The notes beneath the pieces were generated by a model. It saw only the letters and a list, made by a program, of their open reading frames with translations. It was not told the DNA's origin and searched no databases. The position numbers were made by a program, and so were the translations under genes. This document shows positions 1 to 7,089 of a stretch of 34,819 nt of DNA, one piece after another. Origin of the DNA: Megasphaera cerevisiae DSM 20462. GTDB lineage: Bacteria > Bacillota > Negativicutes > Veillonellales > Megasphaeraceae. How positions within the stretch are numbered: position 1 is the stretch's first letter; every line of letters starts with the position of its first letter. Location of the stretch: positions 1 through 34,819 of the forward strand of contig NZ_LEKT01000028.1 in the NCBI RefSeq assembly GCF_001045675.1, given 5' to 3'.

Positions 1-1
1 G

Positions 2-2098
2 GGCAATAATTCGGTAACAACACGGGATGCCGTCGTGGAAGCAGACCGCGCCAAGGAGGAAGCCAAGCTCGAATCGCAGCAGACGACCATCATTACCCGG
101 GAGGATATCGTCAAAAAGCAAGCCAAATCCGTAGAGGATGTCATATTCAGTGAAACAGGCGTATCGCGTACGGTCGACGCGATGGGCCGTGTTGGCGTGT
201 CCATCCGCGGCGCCGAACCGCGCCATACCCTGATCCTCGTGGACGGACAAGCCGTCATGGGGGACTTTGCCAAATACTATGGCGCCGGGGACGAACTCCT
301 GCGTCAGGGCACGGAAAACGTCGAGCGTATCGAGATCATTCAGGGCGCCGCCTCTGCCAAATACGGCTCCGACGCCATTGGCGGCGTCATCAACATCATC
401 ACCCGCAAGCCGGCCCAAACCGCCGGTATGGAGGTCAACGCAGAAGGCCGCCGCGTCAAGGACAATAGCGACGTCTTCCCCTATCAGAATATTTTCCTCC
501 GTGCCGACAGCGGCCAAATGGGCAAGGTCCGGGCCACGATCTTTGGCAGTAAGAGGGATGTATTGCCGATTTATGATAACAGCGGCATGACCCTGCTGCC
601 TCCCAGTATCATGACGACGGATTTGGGCAATTACAAAAATTCCCTGCGCTATTACGGTACCATTTCTAACGTAGGCCTGGCGGCGGAATATGACGTGAAC
701 GATCATAACACGATATCTTTTAATGCCAATCACTACAAGGAAGACCTGAAAAAAGATACGAAGCATACGAATACGATCTTTGAGCCCTATCAAAAGTTCA
801 AGCGCACGGCCGACCGCAATACCTACGGCTTGTCGTGGAAGGGAAAACTAGGCTATGCCTGGCTCCATGCCGTGAACAAGAGTGATCCCGATATGCCCCG
901 CCAGCTCCTGGACAAGCCCCAGCATAAGGTCGATATCGGCATCTCCTATGATAATGTCAAAAGCGGTTGGAGCGGCGCTCTCTGGGGAGACTACTACATC
1001 AACATGCTCGACAGCAATTCTGTAGCCGGCAACGGCAATTATATGACGTCCGTTAGCGATCCGAATGATGATACAAAATCAGTGATCAAGTACAATTTTG
1101 CTGAAGGGGGCAAGCAGACCTACCAAAAGAAGACCTTTGGTATTTGGAACGTCATGGTCCAGAAGAAGCTCGATAAGGATTCCCTCGTCTATTTCGGCGT
1201 CGACAATATCTTCAACCATCGCGATTACGACCGGGCATTGCAGGAACGGGTCTATAAAATGGGCTTCAACATGAAATTCGGCTACGATGGACATAAGAAA
1301 GAGGAAAGTAAAAAGGCCGTTGTAACGAGTGCCGTTGCAGAAGGGCAAGGAACGGGTGTGGCAGGGAAGGATGGAAAAGAAGTTGTACGTGCAAATGAGA
1401 AGTCCGTTGTAGGAACCGCGGCAACAGAAAAGAACAGGCAGCGAGATGCCTTTATTACGGCGCCCTTTGACGTGGACAAGAAGCCCGGTGTCGAGCTGAT
1501 CGGTGATTATCAGGCTCGTTGGAACGTTCATGGCGGCAGCGACAAGCCCGTAGCTACGGTGACGGCGACGACCCATGTAGGCGATGCGGCAAAGAATATG
1601 CTTGATCAAAAGGAACACGGCTTTGAGCAGCGTCTGTGCCTGGGATTTGATGCCCGCATTGGCGACAATACGAATGTCACCGTCCTGGGCAGTGCATCCG
1701 GCATGAGCGGCGTCGATACAAAGCACGATGTCAGTGATTCCAGGGGCCTGAATCATCAGCGTTTGGAAAATATGGATGTGACCCAGCATGCGAATAAGTG
1801 GGACTTCTCTATCGGCCGTCTCACCGAAGCCATGGGCGTCACGGGTTACTGGTTTGGCAAGGAATACGACGGCGGCCGTGCTGTCTGGACCAGCGGGAAA
1901 AATCAGATCCGGTTAGGCTATGGTGATTTCAGCAGCAGTACAGGCGTCAATGATTCGGCCTATACCCATGCGATACGGCAGACCTTTTATCGGGCACCCA
2001 CGGCCGGCGAGTTTTTAGGAACGAATTTTGGGATGGCTTCGTTACCTGCTGAATTGCGGGTATTAGCTCCGGTAGAGGGAGCCGGTAATACCATTTAA
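2..2098 (+). CDS. TonB-dependent receptor fused to porin-like barrel, N-terminal part (5' truncated, frameshifted at 3' end)
   Basis: The frame is open from the left window edge, so signal peptide and start lie outside; the GTG at 35 is not a convincing start. Residues from about 20 to 130 (counted from 35) form the receptor plug (SIRGAEPRHTLILVDG, then VERIEIIQGAASAKYGSDAIGGVINI). A barrel follows and ends near residue 425 with the typical receptor ending FGVDNIFNHRDYDRALQERV. At about 300 residues this barrel is shorter than the 450-550 usual in the family; the join at GLSWKGKLGYAWLHA may mark an internal deletion. A K/E/G/V-rich linker (window 1300-1470) leads to a second barrel-like segment (FDARIGDNTNVTVLGSA, YDGGRAVWTSGKNQIRLGYG) resembling Negativicutes porins. 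It ends at a premature TAA while the next frame continues the barrel. Expected role: TonB-powered uptake across the outer membrane. Substrate unknown; possibly inactive here. Confidence 0.8.
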   Translation, partial: GNNSVTTRDAVVEADRAKEEAKLESQQTTIITREDIVKKQAKSVEDVIFSETGVSRTVDAMGRVGVSIRGAEPRHTLILVDGQAVMGDFAKYYGAGDELLRQGTENVERIEIIQGAASAKYGSDAIGGVINIITRKPAQTAGMEVNAEGRRVKDNSDVFPYQNIFLRADSGQMGKVRATIFGSKRDVLPIYDNSGMTLLPPSIMTTDLGNYKNSLRYYGTISNVGLAAEYDVNDHNTISFNANHYKEDLKKDTKHTNTIFEPYQKFKRTADRNTYGLSWKGKLGYAWLHAVNKSDPDMPRQLLDKPQHKVDIGISYDNVKSGWSGALWGDYYINMLDSNSVAGNGNYMTSVSDPNDDTKSVIKYNFAEGGKQTYQKKTFGIWNVMVQKKLDKDSLVYFGVDNIFNHRDYDRALQERVYKMGFNMKFGYDGHKKEESKKAVVTSAVAEGQGTGVAGKDGKEVVRANEKSVVGTAATEKNRQRDAFITAPFDVDKKPGVELIGDYQARWNVHGGSDKPVATVTATTHVGDAAKNMLDQKEHGFEQRLCLGFDARIGDNTNVTVLGSASGMSGVDTKHDVSDSRGLNHQRLENMDVTQHANKWDFSIGRLTEAMGVTGYWFGKEYDGGRAVWTSGKNQIRLGYGDFSSSTGVNDSAYTHAIRQTFYRAPTAGEFLGTNFGMASLPAELRVLAPVEGAGNTI

Positions 2099-3449
2099 TT
2101 TTTATCAGCAATTAAAGGCGGCAAAGACCGAAGATGAGCAGGCAAAAATTATAAAGCACATGTTTGATCTGGTAAAGCAGGCCTATGGTGATGTTTTTAC
2201 AAATGATCAAGGTTTAAATGGTTCTGGTCTTTCTTCCACATATGCTGCGCAAGGGCCCATCATTCGTTATACATACATAGATAAAAGTGGACAACAAAAA
2301 CAAGCTGAGACTTATGTGGGGATAGGAAAAATCAGTGTACTTGATCCCAGTGCATTGGAAGCGCCTTCGGAAAAAGCATATATGGAACAGTGGCTGAATA
2401 CGGGAGACAATTTGGAAGAGACTGCCAAGAAGTACAATACGAAATGGGAATCTGTACAAGAGGAATTGGTGCGGAAAGGCGCGCAAGATATTCAAATACA
2501 AGGCGGCGCCGTAACCAATTGGCAAGATTTTGTTTCTCAGGGTATAGCGGCAATGCCTGATGCAACCCCTATCTCTAATAATATAGTTATATTCGGAGAA
2601 TCGAAAAAAGATGAAAATGGAAATTATGTGCCAGATATGGTGGAGACTAGTAACAGGGTGTCTAGATACTGGAGTGCTTTACAAAATTTCTTATATCAGA
2701 GTGATCAATATAGTGCATTGCCCCGTGAAAAATTGGGTAATACAGTAGGGTTAGTCGTCAAAGTCACCGGTACGGTCCTGCAGAAAGACACGATCCCGGC
2801 CATCGAACGGGCCGCCTACATCCAGGCCCGGCATTCCTTCTCGCCGGACTTCGGCGTCATGGCCTGGTACCTGCGCTCCACGGGAGATGATACCCATTCC
2901 TTTGCAGCAGCTCACGGCGATACGAATGACATCGCCTCCTTTGATCAGCTGGCCAACGTCTTCGGCATCGGTGCCCAGTGGCATGTCGGCGATAGGGCTA
3001 CGGTCTCTTTGGATTACGGTCAGAACCGCACCGACTTCGGCCGCTATATGAACGGCGGCACGATCTACGAAAATCACGAAGCGGGCAACTCCACCTTCGA
3101 CTTCGGCGGCCGAGCGAGTGGCGGCACGCCCCACTTCTGGGTGGCCCGCGTCGACATCGGCAAGTCCGATACGGACCGGACCGGCAGCTGGAATGCCTTT
3201 GCGGACTACAAATACTTCCAGCACGGCTCCACCTTCGGCGGCAACGGCACGGAAGGCGTGCCCGACCGCTACCTCGACGGCATCAAGAGCTTCACCGTCG
3301 GCGGCGGCTACGTCCCGGCTAAAGATATCCTCCTGGAAGCGTTCTACACCTTCGACGCCAAGGGCATCGGCAAGCGCGATACCCTCTACGGCAGCGAAAA
3401 CTTCAGCCTGGGAGACTATACAAGAATCCAAATGACGTATAGGTTTTAG
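2076..3449 (+). CDS. Porin-like C-terminal part of the same outer-membrane protein (out-of-frame continuation)
   Basis: This frame opens after a TAG at 2073-2075 and overlaps the end of the upstream frame; reading across the shift gives GAGN then PFNFYQQLKAA. An internal ATG at 2160 lacks a convincing ribosome site, so a separate gene is unlikely. The first 220 codons (to about 2750) are hydrophilic, AT-richer than both flanks and match nothing I recognise; they could be a long extracellular loop or a recombined cassette. From about 2751 the DNA is GC-rich and encodes alternating amphipathic strands (FGVMAWYLRS, FGIGAQWHVGDRATVSLDYG, WNAFADYKYFQHGS, FTVGGGYVPAKDILLEAFYT). It ends in RIQMTYRF, whose terminal aromatic residue is the usual signal for outer-membrane assembly. 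The upstream reading frame therefore looks like a broken single gene of about 1,130 codons. Confidence 0.65.
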   Translation, partial: REPVIPFNFYQQLKAAKTEDEQAKIIKHMFDLVKQAYGDVFTNDQGLNGSGLSSTYAAQGPIIRYTYIDKSGQQKQAETYVGIGKISVLDPSALEAPSEKAYMEQWLNTGDNLEETAKKYNTKWESVQEELVRKGAQDIQIQGGAVTNWQDFVSQGIAAMPDATPISNNIVIFGESKKDENGNYVPDMVETSNRVSRYWSALQNFLYQSDQYSALPREKLGNTVGLVVKVTGTVLQKDTIPAIERAAYIQARHSFSPDFGVMAWYLRSTGDDTHSFAAAHGDTNDIASFDQLANVFGIGAQWHVGDRATVSLDYGQNRTDFGRYMNGGTIYENHEAGNSTFDFGGRASGGTPHFWVARVDIGKSDTDRTGSWNAFADYKYFQHGSTFGGNGTEGVPDRYLDGIKSFTVGGGYVPAKDILLEAFYTFDAKGIGKRDTLYGSENFSLGDYTRIQMTYRF

Positions 3450-3746
3450 GTGATTTGACAACTCGCAGGCCTGCCGATAAACGAGGACTGGCAGTGAGAC
3501 GTCCGCTTTGGAGATTCTCTGTTCAGCTATACTGTGTTGCTTGTTGATACTGGCGATGTGCTGTTTATACACGGTGGCATGTCTGCCTTATCATACAGGC
3601 CCTGCATTTCCTTCATTTCTGCAAGGGCCGAATCATTTTTTGAAGAGACCGGAAAAGGTGTTGCCCTCCATGAGTTAGACCTGGAATCTGATTCATGGGG
3701 AATCAATACAGCCCCGGTCTCTTTTTATCTGCCAATTATGATAAAA
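3450..3746. other. Gap between outer-membrane gene and hsp20, no credible gene
   Basis: Apart from the hairpin at 3646-3726 nothing is recognisable. A 76-codon frame from 3534 has no ribosome site, an unlike-protein composition and runs through the hairpin and to the edge of the CIRCE element, so it is not called. Confidence 0.5.
3646..3726 (+). terminator. Possible intrinsic terminator or structured leader end
   Basis: GAGACCGG at 3646-3653 pairs perfectly with CCGGTCTC at 3714-3721, followed by five T. The roughly 60-nt interior holds a smaller GATTC/GAATC stem. It would end transcription from the outer-membrane gene ahead of the hsp20 promoter. The large loop is unusual for a plain terminator. 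Confidence 0.5.
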
Positions 3747-3779
3747 TTATCAGCACTCTATTGACATGAGTGCTGATAA
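3747..3779 (+). promoter_or_regulatory. CIRCE element (HrcA operator)
   Basis: TTATCAGCACTC at 3747-3758, nine bases, then GAGTGCTGATAA at 3768-3779: a perfect 12-bp inverted repeat whose core is the known CIRCE sequence bound by the heat-shock repressor HrcA. The -35 hexamer lies in the spacer, so bound HrcA would block RNA polymerase. hrcA itself is not in the window. Confidence 0.95.
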
Positions 3780-3789
3780 GGCATATAAT
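3761..3789 (+). promoter_or_regulatory. Sigma-A promoter of hsp20
   Basis: TTGACA at 3761-3766, 17-bp spacer, TATAAT at 3784-3789: full consensus. Transcription would begin near 3796, downstream of the ATG at 3766, which fixes the hsp20 start at 3898. Confidence 0.92.
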
Positions 3790-3897
3790 ATAAGCGTAAT
3801 CAGGAAGAGGTTAAAGAGAGACTTGCATATAAAAGTCAAAAGAGCAAATTCTTCCTGGTGCATTACAATACTATTAAATTTGAAAGAAGGTTTTACT

Positions 3898-4335
3898 ATG
3901 AAAAATTTATTTCCTGTTGTAAGTGCCCATGACTTTTTATCTCCTGACAATTTATTTGATGCATTTTTCAACAATTTGATGCCATCTCAGAATGGCGCAT
4001 TTGCTGTTCCCAAAGTAGATATTGAAGACAAAGGCAAGGAATATGTTTTGAAAGCGGATTTACCGGGTGTTGCCAAGGAAGATGTGAATGTTACGTATGA
4101 TAATGATGTGTTGACCGTGTCGGCTCAGCATGAGGAACAGAAGGATGAAAAAGATGAAAAACACAATTATATCCGCAAGGAACGGGTAAGCAGCTCCTTC
4201 TGCCGGCAGTTTGCGGTTCGCAATATTCGGAAGGATGATATTCAGGCAAGCTTTAAAGATGGGGTATTGGAAGTTGTTTTGCCGAAGGCTGATATGAAAC
4301 AGATTGAGGCCAGTCATCGCATTGCGATAAAATAA
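3898..4335 (+). CDS. hsp20: Small heat shock protein, Hsp20/alpha-crystallin family
   Basis: A 145-residue ATP-independent holdase that binds unfolding proteins in the cytoplasm. The alpha-crystallin domain spans about residues 38-140 (PKVDIEDKGKEYVLKADLPG at its start, the conserved GVLEVVLPK near its end), after a short N-terminal arm beginning MKNLFPVVSAHDFLSPDNLF. Length is typical of bacterial family members. The start at 3898 is chosen because it follows GAAAGAAGG at proper distance and lies downstream of the consensus promoter; an in-frame ATG at 3766 lies inside the operator and would not be transcribed. It is a single-gene unit, controlled by CIRCE/HrcA and closed by the terminator at 4378. 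Confidence 0.95.
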   Translation: MKNLFPVVSAHDFLSPDNLFDAFFNNLMPSQNGAFAVPKVDIEDKGKEYVLKADLPGVAKEDVNVTYDNDVLTVSAQHEEQKDEKDEKHNYIRKERVSSSFCRQFAVRNIRKDDIQASFKDGVLEVVLPKADMKQIEASHRIAIK

Positions 4336-4377
4336 TATATGATAGTTCCCCTTGTTTTATTTTATATGTTTTTCTTG

Positions 4378-4422
4378 CAAACTGGGATAGATGCAGTATA
4401 GTCTATTCCAGTTTGTTTTTTT
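4378..4422 (+). terminator. Intrinsic terminator of hsp20
   Basis: CAAACTGGGATAGA at 4378-4391 pairs with TCTATTCCAGTTTG at 4402-4415 (14 bp, one G-U) with a 10-nt loop and seven T. Confidence 0.92.
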
Positions 4423-4595
4423 ATAAATGAAATAAAATATCAAAAAATACATAAAAAATATGTCCTGCTGTCCTGGTCTTACAAGAGGAGCAATAAGGTG
4501 TCAGCAGACAGAAAACAAGAAAATATATCATAAATATAAAATAAAATATATTATAACATAAATATAAACTTATAACTGCGCGGAAACTATACATA
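4423..4595. other. AT-rich spacer, nothing recognised
   Basis: Very AT-rich stretch between the hsp20 terminator and the cysK operon promoter. No gene, repeat or RNA is recognised. Confidence 0.5.
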
Positions 4596-4624
4596 TTGAC
4601 AGAAGTTTTTTTTGAGTGTATTAT
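4596..4624 (+). promoter_or_regulatory. Promoter of the sulfate assimilation operon
   Basis: TTGACA at 4596-4601, 17-bp spacer, TATTAT at 4619-4624. It lies upstream of the leader reading frame, the SAM-I riboswitch and cysK. Its layout parallels the promoter at 15156. Confidence 0.85.
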
Positions 4625-4683
4625 TTCAATCAACCTTTGAGGATGTATTCAGACAGGATCGGTTGTATATGGAGGACTTAAAA

Positions 4684-4716
4684 ATGAACATCATGTGTTG
4701 TGGTTTAATTGAATAG
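4684..4716 (+). CDS. Short leader peptide with Cys-Cys (leader A)
   Basis: Predicted peptide MNIMCCGLIE, ten residues. GGAGG at 4671-4675 sits 8 nt before the ATG at 4684; an in-frame ATG at 4669 would give five extra residues (MEDLK). The two Cys codons are TGT TGT at 4696-4701. The stop codon abuts a hairpin (4717-4746) that precedes the SAM-I riboswitch of the cysteine operon. Related frames at 15255, 15542 and 29352 share the [N/T/S]-I-[M/I] core, and the two at 15255 and 15542 also the following C-C. Inference: a translated cysteine sensor. No expression evidence is available. Confidence 0.55.
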   Translation: MNIMCCGLIE

Positions 4717-4746
4717 GGAATTGTAATTATTTTCATCTGCAATTCC
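4717..4746 (+). promoter_or_regulatory. Hairpin between leader peptide A and riboswitch
   Basis: GGAATTG at 4717-4723 pairs with CAATTCC at 4740-4746 around a 16-nt loop. It starts at the base after the leader stop codon, so a ribosome terminating there would cover its 5' arm, while one stalled at the Cys codons would leave it free. There is no T run, so it is not a terminator by itself. Confidence 0.55.
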
Positions 4747-4753
4747 ATATTGA

Positions 4754-4854
4754 GATCATCGAGAGCAGCAGAAGGACTGGCCTAATGAAGCTGCGGCAAC
4801 CTCCAGAAATGGGTGGTGCCAATTCCAGCAGGAGTAATATGCCTGATAGATGAG
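4754..4854 (+). ncRNA. SAM-I (S-box) riboswitch A, upstream of cysK
   Basis: S-box core motifs appear in order: ATCATCGAGAGCAGCAGAAG, GGACTGGCCTAATGAAGCTG, CGGCAACCTCC, GGTGCCAATTCCAGCAGG and GATAGATGAG, which closes the basal helix with the 5' ATCATC. Family knowledge: SAM binding stabilises the aptamer and favours the downstream terminator (4886-4921), switching off sulfur genes when SAM is plentiful. Confidence 0.95.
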
Positions 4855-4885
4855 CGGTACGATTCATGGGACGCAATACGTGTAA

Positions 4886-4921
4886 TGCGGCGCTATCTAT
4901 TCAGATAGCGCCGCATTTTTT
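4886..4921 (+). terminator. SAM-I expression-platform terminator A
   Basis: TGCGGCGCTATCT at 4886-4898 pairs with AGATAGCGCCGCA at 4903-4915, 13 bp with a 4-nt loop and six T. It is the OFF structure of riboswitch A. Confidence 0.95.
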
Positions 4922-4937
4922 GTGTATTCTGTGTATC

Positions 4938-4988
4938 CGGTGGATGGTGCCAATTCCAACAGGATAGAATACCTGGCAGATGAGCCGT
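4938..4988 (+). repeat. Remnant of a second SAM-I riboswitch (3' half only)
   Basis: Beyond terminator A the sequence GGATGGTGCCAATTCCAACA followed by GGCAGATGAGCCG repeats the 3' half of the S-box just upstream (GGTGGTGCCAATTCCAGCA, GATAGATGAGCGG). The 5' half (AGAG, GGGACTGGCC, CGGCAACC) and a terminator are missing, so it cannot form the SAM pocket. The other two S-box leaders in this window are intact tandems, so this is probably a decayed second copy. Confidence 0.8.
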
Positions 4989-5050
4989 TATGGTGTGAGA
5001 GTGCCGCATCATCTGGCGATGTTAGTGTATAGGACAGAAAGGGTGAGGAT

Positions 5051-5980
5051 ATGGGGTATATTGCAGCAAATCTGACGGAGTTGATCGGCAGGACTCCGTT
5101 ATTGAAATTGACGAATTTTGAAAAAAAATATAATACAGAAGCCGATATTATTGGTAAGCTGGAATATTTCAATCCGCTGGGGAGTGTCAAGGATCGTGTT
5201 GCCAATGCCATGATAGAGGATGGTATTGCCCGCGGTAAAATCAATAAGGATACCGTGATTATCGAGCCGACGAGCGGTAATACCGGGATTGGGCTGGCTT
5301 TTGTTACGGCAGTGAAAAAACTGCGTTTGATCCTTACTATGCCGGATACGATGAGCCTGGAGCGCCGAAAAATAGTACAGGCATTGGGCGCCGAGGTCGT
5401 GCTCACACCGGGTCAGGAGGGAATGGAGGGAAGTATCCGTCAGGCAGAGGAACTGAAGACTTTTTACGGCAATGCATTTATTCCTCAGCAGTTTGATAAT
5501 CAAGCCAATCCGGACATTCACCGCCAGACGACGGCGAGGGAAATCTGGGAGGATACAGATGGCACAGTAGATATTTTTATTTCCTCCGTCGGTACAGGCG
5601 GTACGATTACAGGGACGGCAGAAGGTCTCAAAAGCTATAATCCTGCTATTCAGATTGTAGCGGTAGAGCCTAAAAATTCTGCCGTATTGAACGGCGGACC
5701 GGCGGGACCGCATCAGATTCAAGGTATTGGAGCCGGTTTTATTCCGCAGGTATTGGATCGGTCTGTGATTGATGAAGTTATTGATGTCACCGATGAAGCT
5801 GCGATTGCCATGGCAAGAGCCGTAGCCCTATCTGACGGGCTTCTGGTGGGAATTTCGTCCGGCGCGTCTTTACAGGCGGCCTTGGAATTAGCGGCACGGA
5901 AAGAAAATAAGGGAAAGCGGATTGTCGTTCTGCTGCCGGATGGCGGGGAACGGTATTTGTCAACAAATTTATTTACATGA
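5051..5980 (+). CDS. cysK: Cysteine synthase A (O-acetylserine sulfhydrylase)
   Basis: A PLP enzyme that makes cysteine and acetate from O-acetylserine and sulfide in the cytoplasm. At 309 residues it has the usual length. Visible motifs are NPLGSVKDR with the PLP-binding Lys at 47, the substrate loop TSGNTG at 74-79, the phosphate-binding GTGGT, and LVGISSGA near the C terminus. GAAAGGGTGAGG precedes the ATG at 5051. It is the first gene of the S-box-controlled operon, so enzyme and sulfate supply are switched together. The downstream binding-protein gene starts 35 nt after its stop. CysM-type alternatives are less likely given the overall CysK-like sequence. Confidence 0.95.
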   Translation: MGYIAANLTELIGRTPLLKLTNFEKKYNTEADIIGKLEYFNPLGSVKDRVANAMIEDGIARGKINKDTVIIEPTSGNTGIGLAFVTAVKKLRLILTMPDTMSLERRKIVQALGAEVVLTPGQEGMEGSIRQAEELKTFYGNAFIPQQFDNQANPDIHRQTTAREIWEDTDGTVDIFISSVGTGGTITGTAEGLKSYNPAIQIVAVEPKNSAVLNGGPAGPHQIQGIGAGFIPQVLDRSVIDEVIDVTDEAAIAMARAVALSDGLLVGISSGASLQAALELAARKENKGKRIVVLLPDGGERYLSTNLFT

Positions 5981-6015
5981 TTCCGGATAGGAAGAAAAGA
6001 TAAGGAGAAAAAAAT

Positions 6016-7065
6016 ATGAGACAACCATTCAAAGGCATCATCGCGTTAAGTCTGATTGTGCTTGCCGCCGGGGTACTGGCAGGCTACGGCAGCTCCGGGA
6101 AGACAGCGGCCGGCGCGGAAAACGGCAAAATAACGCTCACTAACGTATCATACGATCCGACACGAGAATTATATCAGCAGTATAATCCGTTATTTCAGGC
6201 ATATTATAAAAATAAGACAGGCAAGGATATTGAAATCGTGCAGTCTCATGGCGGATCCGGCGGACAGGCCCGGTCTGTCATTGAAGGAAGCCGGGCTGAT
6301 GTGGTGACGCTGGCACTGGCACATGATATTACGCTGATTGAAAAATCAGGTCTTATTCAATCCGGTTGGGTTGAAAAATTCCCGAAGGATTCGTCACCGT
6401 ATACCTCGACGATCGTTTTTCTGGTTCGCAAGGGGAATCCCAAACAAATCAAGGATTGGGATGATCTGGCCAAGCCGGGAGTCAATGTAATTACGCCGGA
6501 TCCGAAAAGCAGCGGCGGAGCGTGCTGGAATTTCCTGGGAGCCTGGGCGTACGGGCAGAAGAAGTTCAATAATGACCAGGCACAGATTGAGGATTTTGTA
6601 GCGGCTATTTATAAGAATGTTTCTGTGATGGATTCCGGTGCTCGCGGCGCTACGACAACTTTTGTGGAAAATGGGCAGGGAGATGTGCTGATTGCCTGGG
6701 AAAATGAAGCAATCAATTCTGTCAAGGAATATCCGGGAAAATTCGAAATCATCACGCCGAGCATTAGTATTCTGGCTCAGCCAAGCGTAGCTGTGGTTGA
6801 TAAAAATGCACAAAAAGATGGTGTGGAAGATGCGGCTAAAGAATATTTGAATTATCTCTATTCAGACGAAGCACAGAAAATTATCGGGGAAAATGGATAC
6901 CGTCCTTCTAATCCGGATATTTTGAAGCAATTTGCCAATACGTTTGATTTGAATATCCATCTGGTTACGATCAATGATTTTGGGGGCTGGGATGCGGCTT
7001 ATGATACATTTTTTAATGACGGCAAAATTTTTGACCAGATTATGGAGAAGGTAAATACTAAATAA
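6016..7065 (+). CDS. sbp: Sulfate/thiosulfate ABC transporter substrate-binding protein
   Basis: Periplasmic receptor of the CysTWA sulfate importer, 349 residues. The mature part carries family sequences: ITLTNVSYDPTRELYQQYNP, QSHGGSGGQARSVIEGSRAD, NVITPDPKSSGGACWNFLGA and SGARGATTTFVENGQGDVLI. The N terminus is a clear signal peptide (IIALSLIVLAAGVLAG), but where a lipobox Cys would be expected (LAGC) the sequence reads LAGYGSS, with codon TAC at 6085-6087. The protein is thus probably released as a soluble protein by signal peptidase I, or the anchor was lost by a single G-to-A change. AAGGAG lies 8 nt before the start. cysT follows after 24 nt. Sulfate versus thiosulfate preference cannot be read from the sequence. 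Confidence 0.92.
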   Translation: MRQPFKGIIALSLIVLAAGVLAGYGSSGKTAAGAENGKITLTNVSYDPTRELYQQYNPLFQAYYKNKTGKDIEIVQSHGGSGGQARSVIEGSRADVVTLALAHDITLIEKSGLIQSGWVEKFPKDSSPYTSTIVFLVRKGNPKQIKDWDDLAKPGVNVITPDPKSSGGACWNFLGAWAYGQKKFNNDQAQIEDFVAAIYKNVSVMDSGARGATTTFVENGQGDVLIAWENEAINSVKEYPGKFEIITPSISILAQPSVAVVDKNAQKDGVEDAAKEYLNYLYSDEAQKIIGENGYRPSNPDILKQFANTFDLNIHLVTINDFGGWDAAYDTFFNDGKIFDQIMEKVNTK

Positions 7066-7089
7066 GAGTGGATCAAGGAGCTTTTTTGA

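Noticed and set aside
2751-3572. A 273-codon minus-strand frame
   Set aside because: It is opposite the GC-rich barrel-coding DNA, has Ala/Val/Gly/Asp-biased composition and no ribosome site.
3534-3764. A 76-codon plus-strand frame before hsp20
   Set aside because: No ribosome site, no family resemblance, and it runs through a hairpin and into the CIRCE element.
4754-4988. CRISPR-like or T-box explanation for the repeated leader sequences
   Set aside because: The repeats carry the S-box core motifs in order and have no regular spacers or tRNA-binding T-box sequence.
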